DNA from: Actinomycetales bacterium
GTDB lineage: Bacteria > Actinomycetota > Actinomycetes > Actinomycetales > Cellulomonadaceae
Assembly (NCBI GenBank): GCA_012514835.1
Contig: JAAYZM010000067.1
Coordinates: forward strand, 1 to 5,241
Length of the DNA: 5,241 nucleotides
Direction of reading: 5' to 3'
Within the stretch, counting starts at the first letter, position 1. Each line of letters begins with the position of its first letter. The translations under genes were made by a program, and so were the position numbers. The notes below the pieces were generated by a model that made no database searches, had not been told where the DNA came from, and saw only the letters and a program-made list of their open reading frames with translations. Positions 1 through 5,241 of the stretch are shown one piece after another.

Positions 1-557
1 CCCATGCGCTCCAAGAAGTATCCCGTGGTCCCGTAGCGCACCGCACCCGTCGTGGGATCGGTGCCGACCTCCTGGACCAGCCCGCGCGTCGCGAGCGTGC
101 GCACCACCGAGTCCACGTTGACGCCGCGCACCCCGGACACCTGGCCGCGCGTGACGGGCTGGCGGTAGGCGATCACGGCGAGCGTCTCGAGGGCGGCCTG
201 GGTCAGACGCGCGGACTGGCCGTCGAGCACGAAGCGTCCGACGACGTCCGCGAGCGGTCCCGCCGAGTAGAGGCGCCAGCCCTCCCCCACGTGCCGCAGC
301 TCGAAGCCGCGCGGGCGTCCGCCAGTCTCGCCCCGGTACTCCGCCGCGAGCTCCTGGAGAATCTGCTCCACCTCGTCCGTGGGAAGCGCGAGGACGCTCG
401 CGAGCTGGACGGCCGAGACGGGCTCCTCGGTGACCATGAGCACGGCCTCGACCGCCGCGAGCGCTCCCCCGGGCAGCTCGTGAACGTCGAACGCGAGCTC
501 GTCCGCCGCCGCGGGCGCAGAACTTTCTGCTGCCTGCTCCTCGATCTCCTCGCTCAC
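1..557 (-). CDS. scpB: Segregation and condensation protein B (ScpB), 3' end cut off by the window edge
   Basis: ScpB binds the kleisin ScpA and, with SMC, forms the bacterial condensin that compacts and helps separate sister chromosomes on the nucleoid. 185 codons are visible before the left edge. After an Ala/Glu-rich leader (about residues 1-25), a first winged-helix domain spans roughly 30-105 and a second starts near 115. The family hallmark LETLAVIAYRQPVTRGQV (about 123-140) is present, followed by SGVRGVNVDSVVRTLATRGL (141-160), the usual second winged helix. Only a short C-terminus should be missing, since actinobacterial ScpB proteins are typically around 200 residues or somewhat longer. 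The GTG start at 557-555 overlaps the scpA stop codon as GTGA and has a near-perfect AGGAGG seven bases upstream. Co-expression and translational coupling with scpA are inferred from this. The identification is secure. Confidence 0.96.
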   Translation of the reverse strand, partial: MSEEIEEQAAESSAPAAADELAFDVHELPGGALAAVEAVLMVTEEPVSAVQLASVLALPTDEVEQILQELAAEYRGETGGRPRGFELRHVGEGWRLYSAGPLADVVGRFVLDGQSARLTQAALETLAVIAYRQPVTRGQVSGVRGVNVDSVVRTLATRGLVQEVGTDPTTGAVRYGTTGYFLERM

Positions 558-1438
558 TGCACGTCCTCCTGGGTCGGGGGTGCCGCGGCGGCCGCGGCGT
601 CGTCGTAGTCGTCGCTGATCTCGACGTCATCGTCCTCGGTGCCCGTCCAGCGCACCGTGAGCTCGCCGAGGGGGGTGACCTGGTCGAAGGCGATCACACC
701 TTCGCGGAACAGCTCGAGCAGCGCGAGGAAGCGGGCGATGACGACCGGGGGCTCCGCCGCGTCCGCCACGAGGGTGCGGAACGTCGCCCCGCCGGCGCGT
801 CGCAAGCGGTCCGCCACCACCGCGGCCTGCTCGCGGACGCTCACGCGTGCGCCGTGCAGGTGGGACACGTCCACCGTGACCGGCGCCTTCGGCTCGAGCG
901 CCTTGGCCGCGAGGAACGCGAGCTCGTGCGGGCCCATCGACCACACGAGCTCAGGCAGGAGCGCGGCGAGCTCGGGGTCGAGCGGGACCGTGCGCGGGTA
1001 ACGCCGCACCGCGCCCTCGAGGCGTTCGGCAAAGCTCGCGGCGACCTCCTTGAAGGCTCGGTACTGCAGCAGGCGGGCGAACAGCAGGTCGCGCGCCTCG
1101 AGCAGCTCGAGGTCCTCGGCGTCCTCGACGTCCCCTTGCGGCAACAGCCGGGCGGCCTTGAGGTCCAACAGGGTCGCCGCGACGACGAGGAACTCGCTCG
1201 CCTCACCGAGGTCGAGCTCGTCGGTCGCGCGCAGGTAGGCGATGAACTCGTCCGTGACCTGAGCGAGCGCGATCTCCGTGATGTCGAGCTGGTGCCGGGA
1301 GATCAGGCCGAGCAACAGGTCGAACGGCCCCTCGAAGTTGGCGAGCCGGACCGAGAACGACGACGTCCCGACGGGCGCGTCAGGCGACGATGCAGGTGGG
1401 GCGAGTTCCGGCTCTGTCGTCTCAGGCTGCGGCGCCAC
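554..1438 (-). CDS. scpA: Segregation and condensation protein A (ScpA), kleisin subunit of the SMC-ScpAB complex
   Basis: ScpA is the kleisin that bridges the two SMC heads and carries ScpB, closing the ring that entraps DNA. The 294-residue product has a variable Pro/Glu/Ala-rich leader (1-27), then the diagnostic N-terminal helical domain with ANFEGPFDLLLGLISRHQ (33-50) and LDITEIALAQVTDEFIAYL (51-69). Next comes the conserved helix SEFLVVAATLLDLKAARLLP (81-100). An acidic linker near 103-115 follows, and the C-terminal winged helix (about 195-265) ends in IARFLALLELFREGVIAF (234-251) and LGELTVRWTG (257-266). The last 28 residues are an unusual acidic then polyalanine tail. The GTG start at 1438 lies 17 bp inside the end of parA. 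It has GAGGGAG ten bases upstream, and no in-frame start exists further upstream. The gene order parA-scpA-scpB matches other Actinobacteria. Confidence 0.97.
   Translation of the reverse strand: MAPQPETTEPELAPPASSPDAPVGTSSFSVRLANFEGPFDLLLGLISRHQLDITEIALAQVTDEFIAYLRATDELDLGEASEFLVVAATLLDLKAARLLPQGDVEDAEDLELLEARDLLFARLLQYRAFKEVAASFAERLEGAVRRYPRTVPLDPELAALLPELVWSMGPHELAFLAAKALEPKAPVTVDVSHLHGARVSVREQAAVVADRLRRAGGATFRTLVADAAEPPVVIARFLALLELFREGVIAFDQVTPLGELTVRWTGTEDDDVEISDDYDDAAAAAAPPTQEDVQ
565..570 (-). promoter_or_regulatory. Ribosome binding site of scpB
   Basis: On the minus strand this reads AGGAGG, seven bases before the GTG start of scpB and inside the last codons of scpA. It settles the scpB start and suggests that ScpB is translated strongly in its own right even though it overlaps scpA. 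Confidence 0.85.
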
Positions 1439-2285
1439 GGGCCACGAGCTCCCTCGCGAGCTGCCGGTAGGCGTGCGCGCCGTCGTGCGACGGGGCGTAG
1501 CTCGTGATCGGTTCGGCGGCGACCGACGCGTCCGGGAACTTCACCGTGCGCCGGATCACCGACTGCAGGAGCAGGTCCCCGAACGCCTCGTGCACGCGCT
1601 CGATCACCTCCCGTGCGTGGAGCGTGCGCGCGTCGAACATCGTCGCGACGATGCCGTCGAGACGCAGTCGCGGGTTGAGACGGTCACGCACCTTGTCGAC
1701 GGTCTCGACGAGCAGCGCCACGCCGCGCAGGGCGAAGAACTCGCACTCGAGCGGGATGAGCACGCCGTGGGCGGCCGTGAGGGCGTTCACCGTGAGCAGG
1801 CCGAGCGACGGCTGGCAGTCGATGAGGATGACGTCGTACTCGTCCTCGACCGGGCGCAGCGCTCGCGCAAGGATCGACTCGCGCGCGACCTCGCTCACGA
1901 GCTGGACCTCGGCGGCCGACAGGTCGATGTTCGCGGGCAGCAGGTCGAGCCCGTCGACACCCGTCGAGCGGATGATCGAGCGGATGTCCGCCTTCCGGTC
2001 GACGAGCAGGTTGTAGACCGTGTCGTCGAGCTCGTGCGGGTTGATCCCGAGCCCCACGCTCGCAGCGCCCTGCGGGTCGAAGTCGACGATGAGGACCTTG
2101 CGGCCGTACTCGGCGAGCGCGGCCGCCAGGTTGATCGTCGTCGTCGTCTTGCCGACGCCGCCCTTCTGGTTGCACATCGCGACGATCCGCGCCGGACCGT
2201 GCCGGTCGAGCGCCGCGGGCACCGCGAACTCGGGCAGGGGGCGACCCACGGGGTCAGTCGCGGGAGGGGTGGCCGTGCTCGTCAC
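1422..2285 (-). CDS. parA: ParA/Soj-family ATPase linked to scpAB
   Basis: This is a deviant-Walker P-loop ATPase of the ParA/Soj/MinD superfamily. Such proteins dimerise on ATP and bind DNA or membrane to position cargo. From the start chosen here it has 287 residues. A Pro/Ala-rich leader with GRPLPEF (14-20) is followed by the deviant Walker A KGGVGKTT (41-48) with signature Lys41 and P-loop Lys46. The switch/Walker A' motif is LIVDFDPQGAASVGLG (65-80; Asp68) and Walker B is VILIDCQPSLGLLT (152-165; Asp156). The GTG at 2285 is preferred over the GTG at 2309 (295 residues). The upstream one has no ribosome binding site, whereas a TAGGTT -10 element lies seven bases before 2285, as expected for a leaderless mRNA. 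No parB or parS is seen in the window, so this is probably not the origin-proximal ParAB system. It is more likely the second actinobacterial ParA found beside scpAB (as Rv1708 is in Mycobacterium tuberculosis). Its cargo is not evident from sequence. Confidence 0.93.
   Translation of the reverse strand: MTSTATPPATDPVGRPLPEFAVPAALDRHGPARIVAMCNQKGGVGKTTTTINLAAALAEYGRKVLIVDFDPQGAASVGLGINPHELDDTVYNLLVDRKADIRSIIRSTGVDGLDLLPANIDLSAAEVQLVSEVARESILARALRPVEDEYDVILIDCQPSLGLLTVNALTAAHGVLIPLECEFFALRGVALLVETVDKVRDRLNPRLRLDGIVATMFDARTLHAREVIERVHEAFGDLLLQSVIRRTVKFPDASVAAEPITSYAPSHDGAHAYRQLARELVARGAAA
1449..1455 (-). promoter_or_regulatory. Ribosome binding site of scpA
   Basis: On the minus strand this reads GAGGGAG, about ten bases before the GTG start at 1438. 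It lies within the last codons of parA, so ScpA translation is probably coupled to ParA translation. Confidence 0.55.
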
Positions 2286-2292
2286 GCCGCCA

Positions 2293-2298
2293 AACCTA
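2293..2298 (-). promoter_or_regulatory. Candidate -10 element for leaderless transcription of parA-scpA-scpB
   Basis: On the minus strand this reads TAGGTT, matching the actinobacterial TANNNT -10 consensus. Seven bases separate it from the GTG at 2285, so transcription would begin at or one base before the start codon. No good TTGACA-like -35 is visible 17-18 bases further upstream, which is common for leaderless actinobacterial promoters but lowers certainty. It lies in the 54-bp gap between xerD and parA, the only non-coding gap in the minus-strand gene series. Confidence 0.5.
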
Positions 2299-2339
2299 CC
2301 GCAGCGCACGACGGCGGCGAGCGGGGCGCACCGGGGAGA

Positions 2340-3287
2340 TCAGCGCGCGGGTGGGGTGTCGCTCACGGCACGCGGGTGCGCTGCCGCGTAGACCTCCCGG
2401 AGGGAGTCCACCGTGACCAGTGTGTACAGCTGCGTGGTCGTGACCGACGCGTGCCCGAGGAGCTCTTGGACCACGCGCACGTCCGCACCACCCTGCAGCA
2501 GGTGGGTCGCGAACGAGTGGCGCAGCGTGTGCGGGGACACGTGCGCCGTGAGCTGGGCGCGCTCCGCGGCCTTGCGCAGCACCGCCCAGCAGCTCTGCCG
2601 CGACAGCCGCGCCCCACGAGCGTTGAGGAACAGCGCGGGCGTCCCTCGGCCCGTCACGGCGAGCGCTGGACGGGCCCGCACGAGGTACGCGTCGACGGCG
2701 TCGAGCGCGTACGAGCCGACCGGGACCACGCGCTCCTTGCGGCCCTTGCCGAACAGCTTCACGGCGCCGCGCCCCGGAGTCAGGTCGATGTCGTCGACGT
2801 CGAGCCCCGTGACCTCCGAGATGCGGGCGCCCGTCGAATAGAGCAGCTCGACGATCGCGCGGTCACGCAAGGGCACGGGCCCGTCCCCCGCCCCGGACGC
2901 GTCCAGCAGCCGGGAGATCTCGTCGACCGTGATCGCCTTGGGGAGGCGCTTGGGCCGGGCGGGCGCGCGAAGGGACGCAGCCACGTCGACACCCACGAGC
3001 CCCTCGAGGAGCGCGAAACGGTGCAGGCCGCGCACCGCAGCGATCGCGCGCGCCACGGACGCCGCGGACATCGGGGTACCCGTGGCCTCGCCCGTGGACA
3101 GCGCCGTCACGTAGTCGCCCAAGTGGGACTCCTGGACCGCCGCGAGGTCCGGTAGCCCGCGGCCCTCGAGGAACGCCGTGTAGCGCGCGAGGTCGCGCCG
3201 GTAGGCGGCGGACGTGTTGGTGGACACGCCGCGCTCGACGACGAGGTGGGCGAGAAAGTCGCGCACCGCGGCGTCGAGCGCGTTCAC
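2340..3287 (-). CDS. xerD: Site-specific tyrosine recombinase XerD
   Basis: XerD resolves chromosome dimers at dif near the terminus, together with XerC and FtsK. The 315-residue product has the N-terminal SAM-like core-binding domain (about 1-105, with VSTNTSAAYRRDLARY at 21-36) and the C-terminal catalytic domain (about 115-305). All catalytic residues are visible: Arg155 in TGARISEV, Lys181 in GKGRKERVVPVG, His253 and Arg256 in SPHTLRHSFATHLL, His279 in LLGHASVTTTQLYT, and nucleophile Tyr288. The length is normal, so the gene looks intact and active. Two tandem GTG codons (3290 and 3287) could start it. I chose 3287 because it forms a GTGA overlap with the ctaB stop. No Shine-Dalgarno sequence precedes either one, so translation probably relies on ribosomes finishing ctaB. 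XerD rather than XerC is inferred from linkage to parA-scpAB; sequence alone separates the two weakly. No dif site was recognised here. Confidence 0.94.
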   Translation of the reverse strand: MNALDAAVRDFLAHLVVERGVSTNTSAAYRRDLARYTAFLEGRGLPDLAAVQESHLGDYVTALSTGEATGTPMSAASVARAIAAVRGLHRFALLEGLVGVDVAASLRAPARPKRLPKAITVDEISRLLDASGAGDGPVPLRDRAIVELLYSTGARISEVTGLDVDDIDLTPGRGAVKLFGKGRKERVVPVGSYALDAVDAYLVRARPALAVTGRGTPALFLNARGARLSRQSCWAVLRKAAERAQLTAHVSPHTLRHSFATHLLQGGADVRVVQELLGHASVTTTQLYTLVTVDSLREVYAAAHPRAVSDTPPAR

Positions 3288-4219
3288 CACGGCAGGAGCG
3301 GGTCGATCGCGACGGCGAGGAAGACGGCGCTCAGGTAGGTGATCGAGCCGTGGAACACACGCATCGCGTGGAGCTTCGCCGTCGGGCTCGTCGCGCGCCG
3401 ATACAGCGCGACGCACGAGCCGATGAACCACGCGCCGAGCGCCACGCTCGCGATCGTGTAGACCCACGACATCCCCGCGAGCGGGATGAGGGCGAGCGAG
3501 CACGCGACCATCGCGACGGCGTAGGCGATCGACTCGATCGCGACCCGCCTGTCCCCCGCCACGACGGGCAGCATCGGCACGCCCGCGGCCGCGTAGTCCT
3601 TGCGGAACTTCATCGCGAGGGGCCAGTAGTGCGGCGGCGTCCAGAAGAACACGACGCCGAAGAGCGCGACGGCGGACCAGCTGAGGTCCCCCGTGACCGC
3701 GGCCCAGCCGATGAACACGGGCATGCACCCGGCGATCCCGCCCCACACGATGTTCTGCGACGTGCGGCGCTTGAGGATCATGGTGTAGCCCACGACGTAG
3801 ATGAGGATCGCGGCGGCCGTGAGCACGGCCGCGAAGACGTTGGTGCTCCACGCGAGCCACGCGAGGGAGAAGATCCCGAGCGCGATCCCGAACACGAGCG
3901 CCTCGCGCGGCGTGACCTCGCCCGTGACGAGGGGGCGCCGCTTCGTGCGATGCATCACCTTGTCGATGTCCCGGTCGATGTAGCAGTTCAGGACGTTCGC
4001 GCTGCCGGCCGCGAGCGTCCCGCCCACGAGGGTCGCCAGCACGAGCCAGATGCTCGGGAACCCGCCGTGGGCGAGGATCATCGTGGGCAGCGTGGTGACG
4101 AGCAGCAGCTCGATGATGCGCGGCTTGGTGAGGGCCACGAAGGCCCCGATCCGGCGCCAGGGTGGGGTGGTCGGGAGCGGAACCTGCGTCGAGGCGTCCG
4201 TCACCGAGGCGATCTGCAC
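3284..4219 (-). CDS. ctaB: Protoheme IX farnesyltransferase (heme O synthase)
   Basis: This UbiA-family membrane prenyltransferase attaches a farnesyl group to heme b to make heme O, the precursor of heme A for cytochrome c oxidase. The 311-residue product has ALTKPRIIELLLVTTLPTM (29-47) leading into the first helix. The diphosphate/Mg-binding segment NVLNCYIDRDIDKVMHRTKR (75-94) carries the N-x(3)-D-x(3)-D pattern. The second conserved loop is YTMILKRRTSQNIVWGG (145-161), followed by FFWTPPHYWPLAM (191-203), typical of CtaB. About nine hydrophobic helices can be traced (near 36-50, 57-74, 107-123, 128-146, 157-175, 182-199, 227-246, 250-270 and 289-307). The GTG at 4219 has GGAGAG eight bases upstream; an ATG at 4246 would add nine residues but lacks a ribosome binding site. 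The gene is divergent from tkt and overlaps xerD by four bases. Confidence 0.95.
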   Translation of the reverse strand: MQIASVTDASTQVPLPTTPPWRRIGAFVALTKPRIIELLLVTTLPTMILAHGGFPSIWLVLATLVGGTLAAGSANVLNCYIDRDIDKVMHRTKRRPLVTGEVTPREALVFGIALGIFSLAWLAWSTNVFAAVLTAAAILIYVVGYTMILKRRTSQNIVWGGIAGCMPVFIGWAAVTGDLSWSAVALFGVVFFWTPPHYWPLAMKFRKDYAAAGVPMLPVVAGDRRVAIESIAYAVAMVACSLALIPLAGMSWVYTIASVALGAWFIGSCVALYRRATSPTAKLHAMRVFHGSITYLSAVFLAVAIDPLLPW

Positions 4220-4227
4220 GTAGCGAG

Positions 4228-4233
4228 CTCTCC
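4228..4233 (-). promoter_or_regulatory. Ribosome binding site favouring the GTG start of ctaB
   Basis: On the minus strand this reads GGAGAG with eight bases before the GTG at 4219. If the ATG at 4246 were the true start, this would lie inside the coding sequence. It is the main reason for choosing the shorter form. Confidence 0.6.
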
Positions 4234-4278
4234 AATCGGGGGTCATGACTGAGGACGCACCCCCGCTGCGTCGCCGCC

Positions 4279-4284
4279 ATCCTA
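4279..4284 (-). promoter_or_regulatory. Candidate -10 element of the ctaB-xerD(-parA-scpAB) promoter
   Basis: On the minus strand this reads TAGGAT, a strong match to the TANNNT -10 consensus of actinobacterial housekeeping sigma factors. The predicted transcription start is near 4272, giving a leader of about 26 bases to the ATG at 4246 or about 53 bases to the GTG at 4219. The hexamer 18 bases upstream is GGCCAG, so no recognisable -35 supports it. Confidence 0.5.
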
Positions 4285-4335
4285 GCGGCCCGCGTCCACG
4301 TCCTGGCCTCACACGACGGCCCGCGCGCGCACGAC

Positions 4336-4341
4336 TAGGCT
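4336..4341 (+). promoter_or_regulatory. Candidate -10 element of the tkt promoter
   Basis: This reads TAGGCT (TANNNT type), with a predicted transcription start near 4348 and a tkt leader of about 70 bases. It faces away from the ctaB -10 about 50 bases to the left, giving a divergent promoter pair. No clear -35 is seen at the expected distance. An AGGAGGA run (4344-4350) would fall across the transcription start, so it is unlikely to act as a ribosome binding site. Confidence 0.4.
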
Positions 4342-4378
4342 GCAGGAGGAACCGACCAGAGCACCGCAAGAGCAGTGA

Positions 4379-4404
4379 GATCCGGACGCCGTGCGCCGCG
4401 GATC
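4379..4404 (+). promoter_or_regulatory. Small inverted repeat (possible hairpin) in the tkt leader
   Basis: GATCCG at 4379-4384 pairs perfectly with CGGATC at 4399-4404, giving a six-base-pair stem with a 14-base GC-rich loop. The 3' arm ends two bases before the purine-rich tkt ribosome binding site. In the RNA it could influence ribosome access. Short perfect repeats like this also arise by chance in GC-rich DNA, and no matching riboswitch class is recognised. Confidence 0.3.
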
Positions 4405-4406
4405 GG

Positions 4407-4415
4407 AAAGAGGAG
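4407..4415 (+). promoter_or_regulatory. Ribosome binding site of tkt
   Basis: The purine-rich run AAAGAGGAG ends only two bases before the TTG start. Counting from its GAGG core (4410-4413) the spacing is four bases, on the short side. It is the only good site near the start of the transketolase frame and supports TTG at 4418 over the in-frame GTG at 4391. Confidence 0.55.
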
Positions 4416-4417
4416 CC

Positions 4418-5241
4418 TTGAACGCCATCTCCCCCCGCGCCGAGAAGGTCGGCTGGACCGAGCTCGACCTCCGGGCCGTCGACACCACGCGCGTGCTGGC
4501 CGCGGACGCCGTCGAGAAGGTCGGCAACGGCCACCCCGGCACCGCGATCAGCCTCGCGCCCGTCGCGTACCTGCTCTACCAGAACGTGTTGCGGCACGAC
4601 CCTGCGGACCCGGCGTGGCTCGGCCGCGACCGGTTCATCCTCTCCGCGGGGCACTCGAGCCTGACGCAGTACATCCAGCTCTACCTCGGCGGCTTCGGCC
4701 TCGAGCTCGGGGACCTCGAGGCGCTGCGCACGTGGGGCTCGCTCACCCCGGGCCACCCCGAGTTCGGGCACACCGACGGTGTCGAGATCACCACGGGTCC
4801 GCTCGGCCAGGGCCTCGCGAGCTCGGTCGGCTTCGCGATGGCGTCCCGCCGGGAGCGCGGCCTCCTCGACCCGGACGCCGCGCCCGGCGAGAGCCCTTTC
4901 GACCACTTCGTCTACGTGATCGCGTCCGACGGCGACCTCCAGGAAGGTGTGACGAGCGAGGCATCCTCGATCGCGGGCACCCAGGAGCTCGGCAACCTCA
5001 TCGTGCTGTGGGACGACAACCACATCTCGATCGAGGGTGACACCGAGATCGCGTTCACCGAGGACGTCCTCGCGCGCTACGAGTCCTACGGCTGGCACGT
5101 GCAGTACGTGGACTGGACGGCTGACGGGGACGGCTACCGCGAGGACGTCGACTCGCTCGCCGCCGCGATCGAGGCCGCGAAGGCCGTCACGGACCGCCCC
5201 TCCTTCATCGGCATCCGCACGATCATCGCGTGGCCCTCCCC
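4418..5241 (+). CDS. tkt: Transketolase, N-terminal part (runs off the right edge)
   Basis: Transketolase is a cytosolic thiamine-diphosphate enzyme that moves two-carbon ketol units between sugar phosphates in the non-oxidative pentose phosphate pathway. The 274 visible codons are about 40 percent of a normal protein of around 700 residues and cover most of the N-terminal cofactor (PP) domain. Seen in order are GNGHPGTAISLAP (36-48; substrate-contacting His39), DRFILSAGHSSL (71-82; His79), TPGHPEFGHTDGVEITTGPLGQGLAS as a conserved block at 110-135, and the Mg/ThDP motif SDGDLQEG (170-177; Asp171) closed by DDNHISIEG (199-207; Asn201). The first Gly of the classic GDG is Ser170, which I recall as normal for actinobacterial enzymes. 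The start is taken as TTG at 4418. An in-frame GTG at 4391 would add nine residues but has no clear ribosome binding site, and a stop lies just above it at 4376. The gene is divergent from ctaB, a common actinobacterial arrangement. Confidence 0.96.
   Translation, partial: MNAISPRAEKVGWTELDLRAVDTTRVLAADAVEKVGNGHPGTAISLAPVAYLLYQNVLRHDPADPAWLGRDRFILSAGHSSLTQYIQLYLGGFGLELGDLEALRTWGSLTPGHPEFGHTDGVEITTGPLGQGLASSVGFAMASRRERGLLDPDAAPGESPFDHFVYVIASDGDLQEGVTSEASSIAGTQELGNLIVLWDDNHISIEGDTEIAFTEDVLARYESYGWHVQYVDWTADGDGYREDVDSLAAAIEAAKAVTDRPSFIGIRTIIAWPS

Noticed and set aside
854..1507. A 217-codon plus-strand frame opposite scpA.
   Set aside because: It is complementary to well-conserved scpA codons and has no recognisable domain.
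2286..2339. A possible terminator between xerD and parA.
   Set aside because: No stable stem followed by a T-run was found on the minus strand; the gap is GC-rich and short, and only the -10 element stands out.
1278..3155. A 625-codon open frame on the plus strand.
   Set aside because: It lies opposite parA, scpA and xerD, which are firmly identified. Its Arg/Asp/Val-rich product shows no recognisable motif and it has no convincing start signal.
3291..4280. The xerD frame stays open across ctaB to 4280, suggesting a 646-residue fusion.
   Set aside because: The extra N-terminal part is an out-of-frame reading of ctaB, rich in Arg, His and Ala. XerD from 3287 already has the full family length and both domains.
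4375..5040. A 221-codon plus-strand frame overlapping tkt.
   Set aside because: It is a +1-type shadow of tkt with Arg/Pro/Gly-rich sequence. The tkt frame holds every conserved transketolase motif.
4220..5098. The ctaB reading frame stays open upstream to 5098, which would make a 604-residue protein.
   Set aside because: The upstream part is antisense to tkt, has Arg/Glu-rich composition with no domain match, and lacks membrane segments. A -10 and a ribosome binding site mark the true ctaB start near 4219-4246. Long open antisense frames are expected in DNA this GC-rich.
1..5241. dif, parS or origin-like sites, given the XerD, ParA and ScpAB genes.
   Set aside because: No sequence resembling the AT-rich dif core, the TGTTTCACGTGAAACA-type parS palindrome or DnaA-box clusters was spotted by eye.

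Overview
The window is very GC-rich chromosomal DNA from an actinobacterium. The protein sequences and heavy use of GTG/TTG starts fit the order Micrococcales, perhaps a Cellulomonas/Sanguibacter/Oerskovia-like organism; that placement is an inference from remembered protein style, not a search. It is densely packed with housekeeping genes. I see no mobile element, CRISPR array, tRNA or rRNA gene, and no clear foreign segment.

Five genes run leftward on the minus strand, in transcription order: ctaB (protoheme IX farnesyltransferase, 4219-3284), xerD (tyrosine recombinase, 3287-2340), parA (ParA/Soj-type ATPase, 2285-1422), scpA (kleisin subunit of the SMC complex, 1438-554) and scpB (kleisin-associated winged-helix protein, 557 to beyond the left edge). 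They are tightly spaced: ctaB and xerD share a 4-bp GTGA overlap, a 54-bp gap separates xerD from parA, parA and scpA overlap by 17 bp, and scpA and scpB share another GTGA overlap. The parA gap carries a good -10 element exactly where a leaderless parA mRNA would need it, so parA-scpA-scpB may be transcribed on its own as well as from the ctaB promoter.

On the right, tkt (transketolase, from 4418 past the right edge) runs rightward. The roughly 200-bp region between tkt and ctaB holds two divergent -10 elements and a small hairpin just before the tkt ribosome binding site. Divergent ctaB/tkt is a familiar actinobacterial arrangement; xerD-parA-scpA-scpB is a second familiar block. Here the two blocks are joined with no gap.

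Functionally, XerD, ParA and ScpA/ScpB all concern chromosome resolution, segregation and condensation. CtaB makes heme O for the terminal oxidase, and Tkt serves the non-oxidative pentose phosphate pathway. I did not find a convincing undescribed system. The most interesting points concern how these genes are joined and expressed, and the ParA that sits with ScpAB instead of ParB.
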